From positions 3,873,290-3,937,289 of the forward strand of contig CM067589.1 of NCBI GenBank assembly GCA_034336665.1: a stretch of 64,000 nucleotides of DNA, given 5' to 3'. Origin of the DNA: Luscinia megarhynchos (Eukaryota; Chordata; Aves; Passeriformes; Turdidae). The number at the start of each line of letters is the position of its first letter. Positions within the stretch are counted from its first letter, which is position 1. The position numbers and the translations under genes were made by a program. A model generated the notes under the pieces. That model saw only the letters and a list, made by a program, of their open reading frames with translations, made no database searches and was not told the origin of the DNA. Shown here in pieces: positions 48,186 through 60,130 of this stretch.

Positions 48186-50435
48186 CCGGAATGGGAAAGC
48201 AGCAGCTCACACTGTACATGGGGTTTATACACAAAAGAATTGCAGGATTGCAAATACATGACAAATGTAAAAGGTAAATTTCTAAGGCTTCAGGGATAAC
48301 TAGCAGCCAGCTGTGTCTCTGGAGCACGAGGAACACCAACTGCCTGCTGCATGGCCCAAAAGCTTGTTGGTCAGATGCAGCAGGAACAAAAGTGCCTGCA
48401 GCCCTCGTGAGTGGGGATCTGGCTAAAACGCTGTGTGATCAAACCTAGCCTGACCCAGGCTGGAGGAAGGAGTGAACGTGAAGCTGCTAAGAAGCTGCCC
48501 AGGAGAGGCAGCAGCTGGGTGGGGGCCTGGCTGCCAAGGTTCACCCAGCACAGCCTCTGGGGGGTCCCTTTGGTGGTGCCAGCCCAGGGTCAGCCTGTGG
48601 GTGTACCTTGGGGCAGATAAAATTCACTGGAAATGACCGTGGGAGAGCTTGGGTGCTTTGCCTCATGAGTCCCACAGGCACAGGACTGCACGTGGGAGGA
48701 GTGGGACAGAGATGCCCAGCAGCCTGTGTGAAAGAGAGAAACTGAGACTTAAGAATCAAGCATCAAGAGATGCTTTGGGTAAAAGGGGGATGACAAAACT
48801 GTATTGTTTGCTATAATTTACGGTGCTTACAAGGACAGGAGGAGAGCAAGGCTACAAGGTGAGGTCAAGGGCTAGAATGAGCAAACAGGATGCAGGGAGA
48901 AAGACACCACAGGATAAGGGGGTCCTCAGACCCCTGAGACCTGGAAAACTGATAGCAAAGTCTGGGAAATGGCCAAAAGGATGAAAAAGAGAGCATGTGC
49001 AAGGAGGCAAAGTGAAAAGTTCTGAGAGGAAGACCATTTACTTCATCCCAAAGACCCTGAGAGGAGCACCAGAGCAACCTGAAAGGAGCAATGGGCAGTG
49101 CAAAGAGGAGTGAAACTAATTTCCATGTGAAGTGGGGAGGCAATGGATATGTATGAGGCGAATTGTGTATCCCTGGTTTGTAGAGAAGAAAAGGAGAGGT
49201 GCAGGTTGCCAAAGGTGTGCATGTTGTTGGAGGAGCTGTCCCCCATGGCCCCCAGTGCTAAATAAACAGACACCTACTCTTAGAATTTATTTTGTGAGTT
49301 ACAGAGTGTTTTTCTGTGCTTCACGTGTGCCAGACAGAACTGTGACCTGGCTTGTGACAGCTCTGGGCAGGCCTGTGCTCACTGGGCTCTGTGCTTGGGG
49401 GAAGGAGTTCACTGATCCTTCAGCCAAGGGAGGCTCTGCCGGCCAATGAACCCCTGTTCATCAGAGCACAGGGGTGTCCCAGTGCCTGGCACCTGGGAGA
49501 GGAGCCAGGTGGGTTCCTGTGCCCAGGGGGGTCTGTGGTTCTGTGCTCTCCAGGAGACACGTGGCTGTGTGTCCCCATGTCACAAAGGGGCAGAGGTGTG
49601 GCACCTCTCGAGTGACTGTGAGCTCACCTGCCCAGTGCTCAGTGTCCTGAGAACAGGCCAACGAACCAGCTGGTCTTCAGGATAGCTCAGCTTCCTCCTT
49701 GGCTACTCGCCTCTCTGCCTTTCAAACAGATTCATTGTTTACTGTCCCTTTAACTTTCATCCCCTCCCAGGTAAATATGGTTTGACTCTTGGGATAGAGC
49801 ACAGGGGAAGGAGATAAAAGTCTAGGCTGGTTTATACCTTCCTAGCTGAAGGCTCAGCTGCTGCACCTCTGCAGGCTGCTCTGATACAGGCTAGGCCAGA
49901 GTCCTTAGTTGCTGATTCTCTTTTCTTTACTATTGCCTAGGGTAGGTAGGTAGGGGGTGAGTGCAGCCTGAGGGGCCGAGCTCAGGCCAGAGTGGCAAAA
50001 GCCCACCTTGGCTGCTGCAGGAGGGAGTGAGACAGAAAAAGGAGAGCAGCAAAGGCAGTAGTTAAGTTAGTGGCTGAATGCTGGTCACTCCTGCAGAGGA
50101 GGGGAAGGCAGAGAGCTCTGCTGTTGATGCTGTGACAGCAGCAGCAGAGACTGTTCAGGGAAGGTGACGTGCACTGGAGCACTGCAGAAGGACCTTTGAA
50201 GCTCCTGGGGCTCTGTCAGCCATCACAAAGGTGTGAATCTGCAGTTCAGCACCTGGTACCAGCACCACTGAAACTCTTGATGGCAAAGCCTGTTCTTTCT
50301 CTAGGCTGTATTTATTTGGAGTTTTTATGCTTTTGGTGATCTACAGTAATTTCTTTGCAATCAGGTGAGGGGATTGACACTGATCTCTTTCTGGAGCATC
50401 ATCCAGGGCTTTGCCCTCTGTTCCTGAGAGAGGCC

Positions 50436-53400
50436 ATGGCCACAACAGAGAACGATTCCTGTGAGTAACAGCTTCACTGGCAGGTTTGGGCTTTGTGACT
50501 CCCCACACACAACTGACATGACTGGTGGTCAGATCCCAGAATGATGTGCTCACAACCTAGAGTGAGCTCTGGGATTGCTGAGAGCAGCCAGCCTGACCCA
50601 AGTGTTTATGACTGGTCACAGGATAACACCTTTTGTCTCTCCTTTGTCACTATGTACAAGACTTTGAAACATCAATGCTCACAGAGAGCTCTGACATCCC
50701 TGAGTTACCTTTTGTGTTCAGTACTTGCCTGTTTTCAATAAGTTACAGTCAGTTACAATCAGGGAAAGCTTGACCTGATAATCCAGTCTAGAGCTCTGGT
50801 GAGAAAGGAAGGTTCCCTGAGGCCCAAAAACTCAGAGCTGGGCTTTGTTGAACTGTTGGCAAAGTCAGCCAAAGGGGAAGAGACTTTTCCAAACCAGGAA
50901 ATTTCAATGGCAGTGCTAGGCTTCCCCTGATACTGAGCTGAAGGTTCAAGCTGGTTGTCCTGAGTGCTTGTGTAGAAACCTGCAAGTTTAAATATGCTTT
51001 AGTTCCTTGTCTGATCTCTTTCCAAATGGAATTTCTCTGCAGTCATTGCCGAGGGAATGGCTCCTCCAAAAAGGATCCTCTTCCCACCGGAGAAGATCTG
51101 CATGGTCTGGCAGCAGAGACAGAGTGCTGGAGCAGGGCTCTTCAATGTGGGCAACACCTGCTTCCTCAACGCTGTCCTGCAGTGCCTGACCTACACCCCC
51201 CCACTGGCCAACTACCTGCTGTCCCGAGAGCACAGCCAGGCCTGTGAGTGCTTTTAGGAACATCTGAAAATCACTTCATCGAGTCGCAGAGATTCCCAGA
51301 TCCTGCAATTTGATTTAGGAGAACAGCAGCCCATTGTCAGCCCCATGAGTTCATGTTCTTGAAACACTCAAGCCTAGAAGCCACTTGTCCTACCCAGCTG
51401 TCTTTCCCTTCATGAAAGCACCTCTTTTCTAGCTCCAAGACTTTATTCCTTTATTCCTTTATTCCTTTATTCCTTTATTCCTTTGTTCCTTTATTCCAAG
51501 TGAAACCCTCTTGGCTAATTGCACAGAAAACTGTGGCTTTAGCATCCCTCTAAGAACATTTTCTGCACACTAAAATGCCCTGGGATCACTGGGACGTTGG
51601 GACGAGTGCAGTATTGCCCTGGAGTGGAAGAGGAGGAGTTTCCCACTGCTGTGGATGTGTTGCTAAGCTAAGGACCTTCGTGTGTCCCTCTTCAGGTCAC
51701 CAGCAGGGTTTCTGCATGATGTGTGTCATGGAAGCACACGTGAACAAGGTCCTGCGTTCCCCTGTCAGTGCCATCCTGCCTTTGGCTGTCCTCAAGGTTT
51801 TCAGACGTAAGTCATGCCAGGTGCTTGGACAGCTTTTCTTCCCTTCCTGTATGAGAGAACTACAAACTTCTTTCTTAGGCATAGGAGAACACTTCCAGCT
51901 TGGCAGGGAGGAAGATGCCCACGACTTCCTGTCCTGTACTGTCAATGCCATGCAGAGAGCTTGTCTGAGTGCAAGCAGCGAGTAAGCACAAGCAAATCAC
52001 CCTCCCAAGTTCTGAGCCCTTGGGCTGCTTGGCGTGCTCCCATCAAGGGAAAGCTAAGCTCTGGCCTTTCAGGCCAAGCAAAACTCTTGGAGGAGATAAT
52101 GCTCTGTCTTACCACTTGTTTCCAGCTTGGACCTCTCATCTCAATCCACTACCATTGTCTCTCAAATATTTGGAGGATTTCTGAGATCCAGAGGTACGTT
52201 TCCACAACTGTTGCTCTCTTTGACATTTCCTGTGCCCTTCTGACAGTTGGGGCCGGGACTGGTGGGACAGGTACAGTGTGTAAATGGGCAATGTCAGTCA
52301 GCTTGCCATTGCTCAGCATGTGGATTTTTCCTTCCAGTCACCTGCTTCAGCTGCAAAGCCATTTCGGACTCCTACGAGGCCTTCCTGGATATCCCTTTGG
52401 ATATCAAAGTAAGAAGCTTTGCAGCTGTGCTTCAAGACATCCCAAGGCCCCTGCAGCTTTCCAGAGACAAGACATTTGTCTTAAAAATGTGTACTGTGAG
52501 CGCAGGAGACCTTGGTGGTGGGTGGGAAGGGGAATGGATGGTGTCCTCCTGCAGAGGCTGTGACACTCTGTGGTCTCTCTGTAGGTGCTGTTTTTGAGCT
52601 GGACAAGCAGCCTTTTCCTCTCTGCACCCTTGATCTTTCCTCATCCTTGTTCCCTTTGTCCTCCCCCAACGCCTGTCTGGCTCCCAGGCTGATGGGTTGG
52701 GTTGTTTGCACCACTGATGGCCCTGCACTCTGTCATGAGTTGAACTGAGTGGTGCTACAGGGAGGGAGCTCTTGATGGCTCCAGGAGCCTCTGGCACACA
52801 GGGGAATGTTCAGCATCACACTCTGTTCCTGCCTCCTTCTGGACAGGTTCATGGTGGGTCTGTTCAGCACCAGCTACCGGGGTTTTCTTGCAGCTCCTGC
52901 GAGTTGTTTGGCTGAGGGGATTTCCTGCAGCTCAGTGTGCTCATTTCTCACTCCTCCAGGCAGCCTCGTCCCTCACGGCAGCTCTGGAGGACTTTGTGAG
53001 ACCCGAGCACCTGGATGGTGAAAACTGCTATAAATGCAACACGTAAGATGATTCCTGAGAAGGTGTGAAGAGGAGATCCTGTGTGAGGGGCTGCATGTCA
53101 TTGAGCAGAAGTCATCTTCTCGTGGAGATTCACTGCATGCAGAGGAGATGCAACTCTTGTCAAATATGGCAGTGAATAGCCTTAGAGTAGCAAAGGCTGT
53201 GTGAGAGAGGAGAGCTTGCCTGGCCACCTTGGGGGAGGATTGGGTGCACTTCAGCAGTGGTTCTGTGCTTGGTTTCAAGGTGTAAGAAGAACGTTGCTGC
53301 CTCCAAGAGATTCACAGTCCATTGTGCACCCAAGGTTCTCACGGTGTGCCTGAAAAGGTTTGACTGTTTCACCGGCGGGAAGATCCGCAAGGTTTGTGCA

Positions 53401-56335
53401 CAGCTGGTGTGCAGCTTTCTCTTCCTGCAGCAGATTTCCTAAAGCTTGTCACAAGCCACTTGTGCTAGGTTAGCCGTGTTCCCTTGTGGGGAGAGAAGAA
53501 TTCCCTTGGGAAGAGAGGCAAGCGCTCTTCTCCAACAGAGCTGCTTTGGCCAAGAACAGTTTCCTGCCACCCAAAGCATTAAATGCTGCTCTATGAGAAA
53601 CCAGCTGTTCCTGAGCCCCAGAGATGTATTTAGAGCCCTCTGGCCCCTGGAGGTGGCAGGCTGTTCTGTGCCACAGGTCAGGGTCACTTGTGAGCCCTGC
53701 TGGTGTCTCTGCAGGCTGTGGAGTACCCCGAGTACCTGGATCTTCGCCCGTACATGTCCCAGGCAGAGGGAGAGCCCCTCCTTTACTCCTTGTATGCTGT
53801 CCTGGTGCACAGTGGGGTCACCTGCCAAGGAGGACACTACTTCTGCTACACAAAGGTAGTCAGCAACTTCCCTCCTTCCCAATGGGGAAAATGTGTGTGG
53901 GGAAGAGAAAGTTTCCTGTCAGTGTTACTGACAGCCAGGGTTTTGGGGCAGAAGGTGATCTTAGGGGCTGGACTGGATTTGTTTTGACATGCTCTTTGTT
54001 AGGTAGTTTTTTTGGAGAGAAGCAGAGATCCTTGCCTCTTTTCCACAGGCCAGCAACGGGCTGTGGTACCGGATGGATGATGAGTCTGTGGAGCTCCGTT
54101 GCCTTGACACAGCTCTCAAGCAGCAAGCCTACCTGCTGTTCTATGCCAGGTAATAACCAGCATTCAGGTGTGCTCAGAAGATGTTTCCTTTCCCCTGTTA
54201 ATTGTTTTGCTTTTCCAGAGTGTTTTCCCCACGAAATGCAGTTACTACCTGCTTCACTCAGTGCTGTGGAACCTGTGTGTCCCCGTGTCTGTCCTTCAGG
54301 CTGCTGCCCTGATGTAGCAGCTCCTTGTCTGCTCTCTGATGCTGGACTTTTGTAGAGAAGAGCGAGAGAACTTAAGGGGAAAGATGGGGAGGGACACTTT
54401 ATCAGGGAGGGTGGGACAGGATGAAGGGTGTCAGTTTTCACCTGACCCAGGGCAGGTTTACATAGGATGTTAGGAAGAAATGCTTCAGTGTAAGGGTGGT
54501 GAGACAATGGAAGAGGCTGCCCAAAGAAGCTGTGGGTGCCCCATCCCTGGAAGTGTTTAAGGCCAGGTTGGACAGGGCTTGGAGACACGTGGTCTATTGT
54601 AAGGTATTCCTGCCCACGACAGGGGGGTGGCACAAAATGAGCTTTTAAGATCCCTTGTAGTCCAAACAATTCTATGAATTTGTGAAATGGAGGCTGTAGA
54701 AGGTGTAAGGATTGAATTTTTCTGAGACAGGAGTAGACTGGGTGGGAGGACTGTAGCTGTAATTTCCATTAGTGGCCTTGGTTAAGTCTTCTCTCTGTCA
54801 TAGAAACCTCTCCAAGAGAATGACTGAACCCCAGAGAAGGCTGCAAAAACAGCCCTAAACTGAGATCAGTCTTTTTTTTCTGCAGATGCTCAGATCTGAA
54901 GACTGGAGAAAGGGCTTCTTCCTCGCTGGCACCACCACGTGCCCCTTCCCTCCTTCCTCAGCGGGCAGCCAGCAGCAAGCAGGTGGCTTCTGTTGGCCCA
55001 CAGGGTTTGCGTGGCAGCACAAAGGTAACTCTGGGGAGGAGGGTCAGGGCACCAGAGGAGCAGTGGATCTCTTTCTAGGATCTCAGCATTTCTCCTTTTC
55101 CCCTCCCACCCTGCAGCACTCTTCACAGCCACAGTGCTGCTTCCTCTCCCAGCATCCCAGCTGGGCTGTCACGATCCCCTCAGCACAAGCGGGGGTCGTG
55201 ATGGTTCAGTTGACCTCAGGGTGCAAAAGACAAACAGCAAGGGACTAAAGTTTTATTCAACAGCAACAGAAACGCACTTTATTGAGTGCCAAGAACTCAG
55301 TTTCTGTGATAGAGGGGAGAGATATAAAGGAAACGAAGGATATGGAGACAGAGAAAAAGGGGAATGGGGAATAGCTACAAACAGATGGGATGTGTCCTCA
55401 TGATCAACCAGTAGACACAAACGTCCTCATGGTCCTGCCAATAGAATTGTGTTCTGAGGGGAGATCTCAAAGTCTCCCCAGGAAAGTCACTTTTTGCAGT
55501 CCTTTTCCAAAGCACGTGGCCTCTGGCCAAAAGGGGGGCAGATTTATGGACTGTATGCAGAGATCATTGCTCTGAGAAGCAGGTGCAGAAACAGGGTGCT
55601 GTTATCCATGGACCTGCTCGAAGGCGCCATGACAGTACAGCCCTCACCTGCAGAACAGCCCCTTGGCAAGCATCCCCCTCAGGCAGGCCAGATCTCCTGT
55701 CCAGAGCGAGTGCTGGGGTGCCAGGGTCTCAGTCCCTGATCCTGAATGATCGTGAGGCAGATCAGGGACACTTCAGACCGACCCTTACACTGGGTGCATC
55801 CCATTTGTGCCCCTTTGGCCCTTTGGCCTTGGCAGCCTCCAGAGGAGCCTTTGGGAGGCCCTGAAATGTCCCCTCGCGGATCTCTGGGGGTTCCCCAGTG
55901 GCTGTGGCCCTTTCAGGAGAGAAGGGCAGGAACTGTGCAGAGCTCTCTTTCCAGGACATGGCGCTGGACGTGGAAGGCCCTGGCAGGGAGCGGGCCCGGA
56001 GCAGATCCCGGCTGCGGGGCAGGGAAGGCCGCAGCCGCTTTGGGGACACCCCGGGCAGTGAGCACACTGCAGGGAGGAGAAGGAGCCCTCCAAGCTGCGG
56101 CCCCGCTCCCAGGGATGGTGCAGCTCCAAGACCTCCCAAGAGGAGCTTGCAGTGTGCTGCTGGCCCCGGGGCTGCTCAGGAGCAGGCCCTGCTGAGGCAG
56201 AGGGACACGAGCGCGTCCCCGCAGGGCGGCGACAACCTCCAGAGCCGCTTTGTGCAGCACTCTGAGCACGAGCCCTCCGCCAGGAAGAGGAGGAGGCTGG
56301 CAGATTCCCCAAGCTGCGCAAACCCCTGCCCCTAG
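50436..56335 (+). CDS. USP42-like: USP42-like ubiquitin protease, copy 2, intact
   Basis: Twelve exons: 50436-50460, 51043-51243, 51696-51806, 51879-51981, 52126-52193, 52338-52408, 52960-53042, 53280-53391, 53715-53855, 54049-54149, 54886-55024 and 55955-56335. They total 1,536 bases (511 residues plus stop), all GT-AG. The start is set by the tiny first exon (MATTENDS). USP catalytic domain at about residues 38-340: Cys48 in [16 protein letters not shown], zinc-ribbon pairs CFSC and CYKC, His299 in GGHYFCY and Asp315/316 in WYRMDD. The wording [14 protein letters not shown] and [12 protein letters not shown] is closest to USP42, then USP36. It lacks most of the long N- and C-terminal regions of USP42. 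The tail is basic, with a KRRR nuclear-localisation-like cluster. Predicted deubiquitinase; substrate unknown. Confidence 0.93.
51442..51498. repeat. TTCCTTTATTC microsatellite, unit 2
   Basis: Longest of the three versions of the intron 2 pentamer-like tract. Confidence 0.85.
54366..54683 (+). mobile_element. CR1 LINE 3' end, unit 2
   Basis: Orthologous copy of the 42425-42740 insertion with a few substitutions. Its terminus also reads ATTCTATGAATTTG. Confidence 0.88.
55167..55840 (-). mobile_element. probable LTR in last intron, unit 2
   Basis: Same insertion as 43224-43900, starting TGTCACGATCCCC. The right edge was not determined. Confidence 0.5.
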
Positions 56336-56793
56336 TGCAGTGCCAGGGCCCTCCAGCTCCTGCTTGAAGCAGGCTCCCGTGCTCAGGGCTGCTCGGGAGC
56401 AAAGCCAAGCGAGGTGCAGGGAGCAGAGGAGATCCCCACGGCGGGGCTGGGGCCTCCAGGGCCGCTCTGTGCAGCACACAGCCCAGCGGCCTTCAGCGAG
56501 GGAGAGGAGGGTTCCCAGGCCCCAGAGCTGCGTGTCTGACCGGCACTCGGGCGCTCTGGGAGTGCTGCAGTCGGGTCACGGCCCTGGCTGGAGCAGAATG
56601 GAAGATCAGCTCTGCGCTTTTTAGCTAAAGTGTCCTTGTGTTCTCCACGCCTCCTCAAGGATGAGGGAACAGCTTGTATATATGGATCTTGTAGACTAAT
56701 AGGCTTTAATTAGATTTCTTTATTCCACAATTTAGATAGTTGTTGCTAGTAATGTAGGTTAGCAGTAGGAAGCAATATTGAAGCAATTTTTCT

Positions 56794-56799
56794 AATAAA
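56794..56799 (+). terminator. possible poly(A) signal, USP42-like copy 2
   Basis: AATAAA about 460 bases after the stop codon at 56333-56335. Confidence 0.5.
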
Positions 56800-57189
56800 G
56801 CTAGAAAAGCAAATATTAAGTAGAGATTGATATTAGTCTCCCTTGCCCGTGGCCCTTTTGCTCGGTCTCAAGGTGGAACCTTGGTGGGTGGCCCCACTCA
56901 AGGGAGGAACCTCCAGCCACTGGAGCTCTGAGAAGGGGAGGTTAGAAGTGTGTCCTGTTGAAGAGTGGGGCTTTTGCAGTGTGAAGTGATGGACTGTCAG
57001 CCTCCCAGTGCTCAGGGAGCTGTGCCAGCTGGGGCAGGATGCTCTGCCTGAGCAGGGATGCAGCAGCTCCAGCTGGGGCCTGTCTGCACCTTACAGGAAT
57101 GGCTCGAGCAAGGAAGGCCTCCTGTTTTTAGTGTTCAAGAATGCTGAGACCAGCTTGACCAAACTATTACACCCCCACTGTCACTGGAA

Positions 57190-57578
57190 ACATCCGGAGA
57201 CATTAAACTCTTTAATGTTTCCTTTAGTATCAGATTAATTTATTACATTTAGTATCAGATTACTTTATTACAGTGCTCTTCTGGTTAGCTCCTCCCAATT
57301 TATATACCAGGCATGATGCTCTGTGGTGTGGCTGTCCCTCTGGGCAGTTCAGGTCACCTGTCCCAGCTGTGCTCTCTGCCAGTTTCTTCTGGGAGCCTCT
57401 TCACTGGCAGAGCAGAAGATGAGGAAACAAATAGTCTTTGACTCAAGATAAACATAGCTTAGCAAAAGCCCAAAATTCAGTGTAATATCAACACAATTTT
57501 CATTCAGAATCCAGAACACAGCATAGTAACAGCTAGTAAAATTCAGATATTATCTCTACCCTAGCTGGATTCAGGATA
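57190..57578 (-). mobile_element. LTR fragment, unit 2
   Basis: Unit 2 counterpart of 45260-45634. Confidence 0.6.
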
Positions 57579-58216
57579 ACGGGATTACAGTACGATTGCT
57601 AAATTATCTTTGTTTGTTCCCTCTTTATCTCAGGGTTCTGCACAATGGCCTTTTGGTTCCTAAGGTTGTGCATTCCTTGTGTCCAGGTTTGGGTCTGAGA
57701 CCATTGAAGCATAAGGTTAATTACAGATATTTTAGCAAATCTTAAAACTTCAGGGGTTTTTCCCAAGCTGTGTTGCCACTGTAGCAGCTCATGTCATGCC
57801 TTGCTAAGCTTTTGCTCCACTGTCATAAGACAGAATGGAAAATTACCCTGCTTCTGCTTAATTAATACAATTAATTAGAAAAGGCATCAGTAAAGTTATA
57901 TAATTTCCAACACCACGAGGACATGTAGACAAATAGTCTCTGATGTGGGGGCAGCAGCAGCAGCAAGGATCTCCAGGCCTACACATGGAAGTGAGAGTCA
58001 CAAATGTCACATGCAAGAAACCAAAGACTTGTTAAAACCTTTTTCAGCAGCAAAGCGTACTATGCTGAATAATCAAAACAAAATCTAAAAATGTACCAGA
58101 GGCAGCCAATCACGTTATGCTACAGAAGGCCAGTCCCACTTTTGCATGACAAGAACTTCCAGCATACTTCACTAGAGGGTGTGAAGATCCCTCCCTTGAG
58201 CAGGGAAGCCCTTTTG

Positions 58217-59000
58217 TTGTATGCACCCCTGAAAGTGCCCTGCTTGGCTTTCCCTGCCCCTTGATCCAAACGCCTTCCCTGTCCATTATTGTAACTGTGC
58301 CCCCATGTTCCAGCACCTTCCCTGTCCATCATTGTAACCCCGCCCCTTGTTCCATTCCCTTCCCTGTCCATCATTGTAACCCCGCCCCTTGTTCCAGTCC
58401 CCTTCCCTGTCCATCATTGTAACCCCGCCCCTTGTTCCATTCCCTTCCCTGTCCATCATTGTAACCCCGCCCCTTGTTCCAGTCCCTTCCCTGTCCATCA
58501 TTGTAACCCCGCCCCTTGTTCCAGTCCCTTCCCTGTCCATCATTGTAACCCCGCCCCTTGTTCCAGTCCCTTCCCGGTCAGTCCCACCCTGGGCCCATCC
58601 CCTGTCGCTCTGCCCCTTTGGAAATCCCCTGTTCCTCGATGCCCCATTGGCCCCTGTGCCGCTTTCTCCTGCCCCTGCTGCCCTCCTTGGTTTCAGCTCT
58701 GTCAGACCCTGCCCTCCGCTCCGCCCCTGAGGGTCCCTCACTGCTCAATTGTTTGTGCAACAAACTGATCTGCGCCCCAATTTAATTCTGGGCACAGCAG
58801 TGCTCGGGGCTCTTTGCCCCTGAACCCTCCAGCCTCAATAAACGTGTTGGAAGCTCAGAAGCTGAGAGCCTCCTCTCCTCCTTTACCTGACCCCAGCGGC
58901 CGCGCACACTGTGGAGCAATTAGCTCCAAAGGTTCTGCCTGCAGGAAATCCTGCTCTGGGGCAGTTCCCGCACTGGTGCAGTGCCGGTGTGTCTGCAGTG
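58217..59000 (+). mobile_element. LTR carrying a GC-box minisatellite, unit 2
   Basis: Counterpart of 46275-47060, with the same TGTTGTATGCACCCC start and the AATAAACG near 58837. Confidence 0.6.
58281..58567. repeat. 42-bp minisatellite with GC boxes, unit 2
   Basis: About seven units as in unit 1. One unit (near 58397-58403) has an extra C and is 43 bases long, which splits the otherwise continuous open frames. Confidence 0.9.
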
Positions 59001-59794
59001 AGCTGGCCCAGGCTCCGGAGAGCTGCACCACCTTGGCTTTTAGCTTTCTGTTTATCAGAATCTCTGCTGCTCAGTGTGTAACTCTGGAACTTTATATTAG
59101 GTGCTAGTAACTTCTCTTCACGAGGGAGTTGGACAAAACAATTCCTTTCTAGCTGGAGAATCAAGAACAACTGGTAGCCAAAAATCAGAAACAACGGCGA
59201 GGGAAAGGGGGCAAGCCAGGGCTCTGAGACTTGATAGCCTGGGGCTGTGGTTGGATAATTGACGCCAAGATGAATGAAAAGTTATAAAAGTGTAAAACTC
59301 GTGACCAGGATCCACCTTGGATTTGATTTGGGTGGAGCCCCGGCCGGGCTCTTGCACTGCCCAAGGTGGATGCTTTCAATAAATTCCTATTTTATTCCTT
59401 TTGCTCTGTCTAGTCTCTGTTCCAGGTCAGCCTTTCCAGGCAAGAGGGTCACAGCTAAAGTGGTCACTGCCCATGCAGGTCCTTGGATCCTGACCTGAGG
59501 CTGGTGTGGGGTTTGCAGGGGAAAAGGGCAATGATTGCCTAGTTGGAAGTGAGAAGGAAAGCGTAATTCCTCAATTAACACAAATGCAGATGGGGTGAAT
59601 TGCTCCAGTGCTGTGCTGGTGCTGGCTCCTCCTGCCTGTGCCTCAGACTCTCCCCAGCAGGAGAGTGTTCGGTGGGTCCGGGTCTCCAAAATTCCATCTT
59701 TGCTGTCGGTGTGTGTCACTGCCTTGTGACAGAACTTGGTGAAACTTGGTGGCCCAGACTGGGCAGGGGCCAAAGCAGCCAGTGCAAGTAGGGT

Positions 59795-60130
59795 GATGCC
59801 TTTTGGGACTACCTAAAACCAGAGGCCAGACAAAATGAAGGGAATAAAAAGCAGTTGTGTTTATGGAAGGGCCTTCAGGTACATTTCAGGCAGACAAAGC
59901 CCCCCAGGGGCTACACCCAAAAATGGACAACAGGGTGACAGGTTTTGATACTTTAATAAGTTTGGTCCATTTGCATATTAGGGGTGTGTCTTCCAAGTAG
60001 AGCTTCAAGTAATGAAGTCATTTACCCTCAGTTTGCTTCCCCCCCAACTCACTTTTGTTTCCATCTTTTGGGGCCTGAGACGGTGAGGTGTCCTTGATTC
60101 GCAGGCCTAGAGAGGAATTGTTGTGTCTGA
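59795..60130 (-). mobile_element. solo LTR, same family as in acrosin intron 2
   Basis: Unit 2 counterpart of 47845-48185. It is slightly closer in wording to the acrosin intron copy around 59975-60050 (for example TTTGCATATT). Confidence 0.65.

Larger units (their letters stand above)
36915..48821 (+). repeat. tandem array unit 1 (11.9 kb)
   Basis: Begins GGTGCTTACAAGAACAGG. The same sequence restarts at 48822 and 60767, giving periods of 11,907 and 11,945 bases. The unit contains one USP42-like gene, a CR1 copy, several LTRs and the 42-bp minisatellite. Units align over their whole length with scattered substitutions and small indels. Confidence 0.95.
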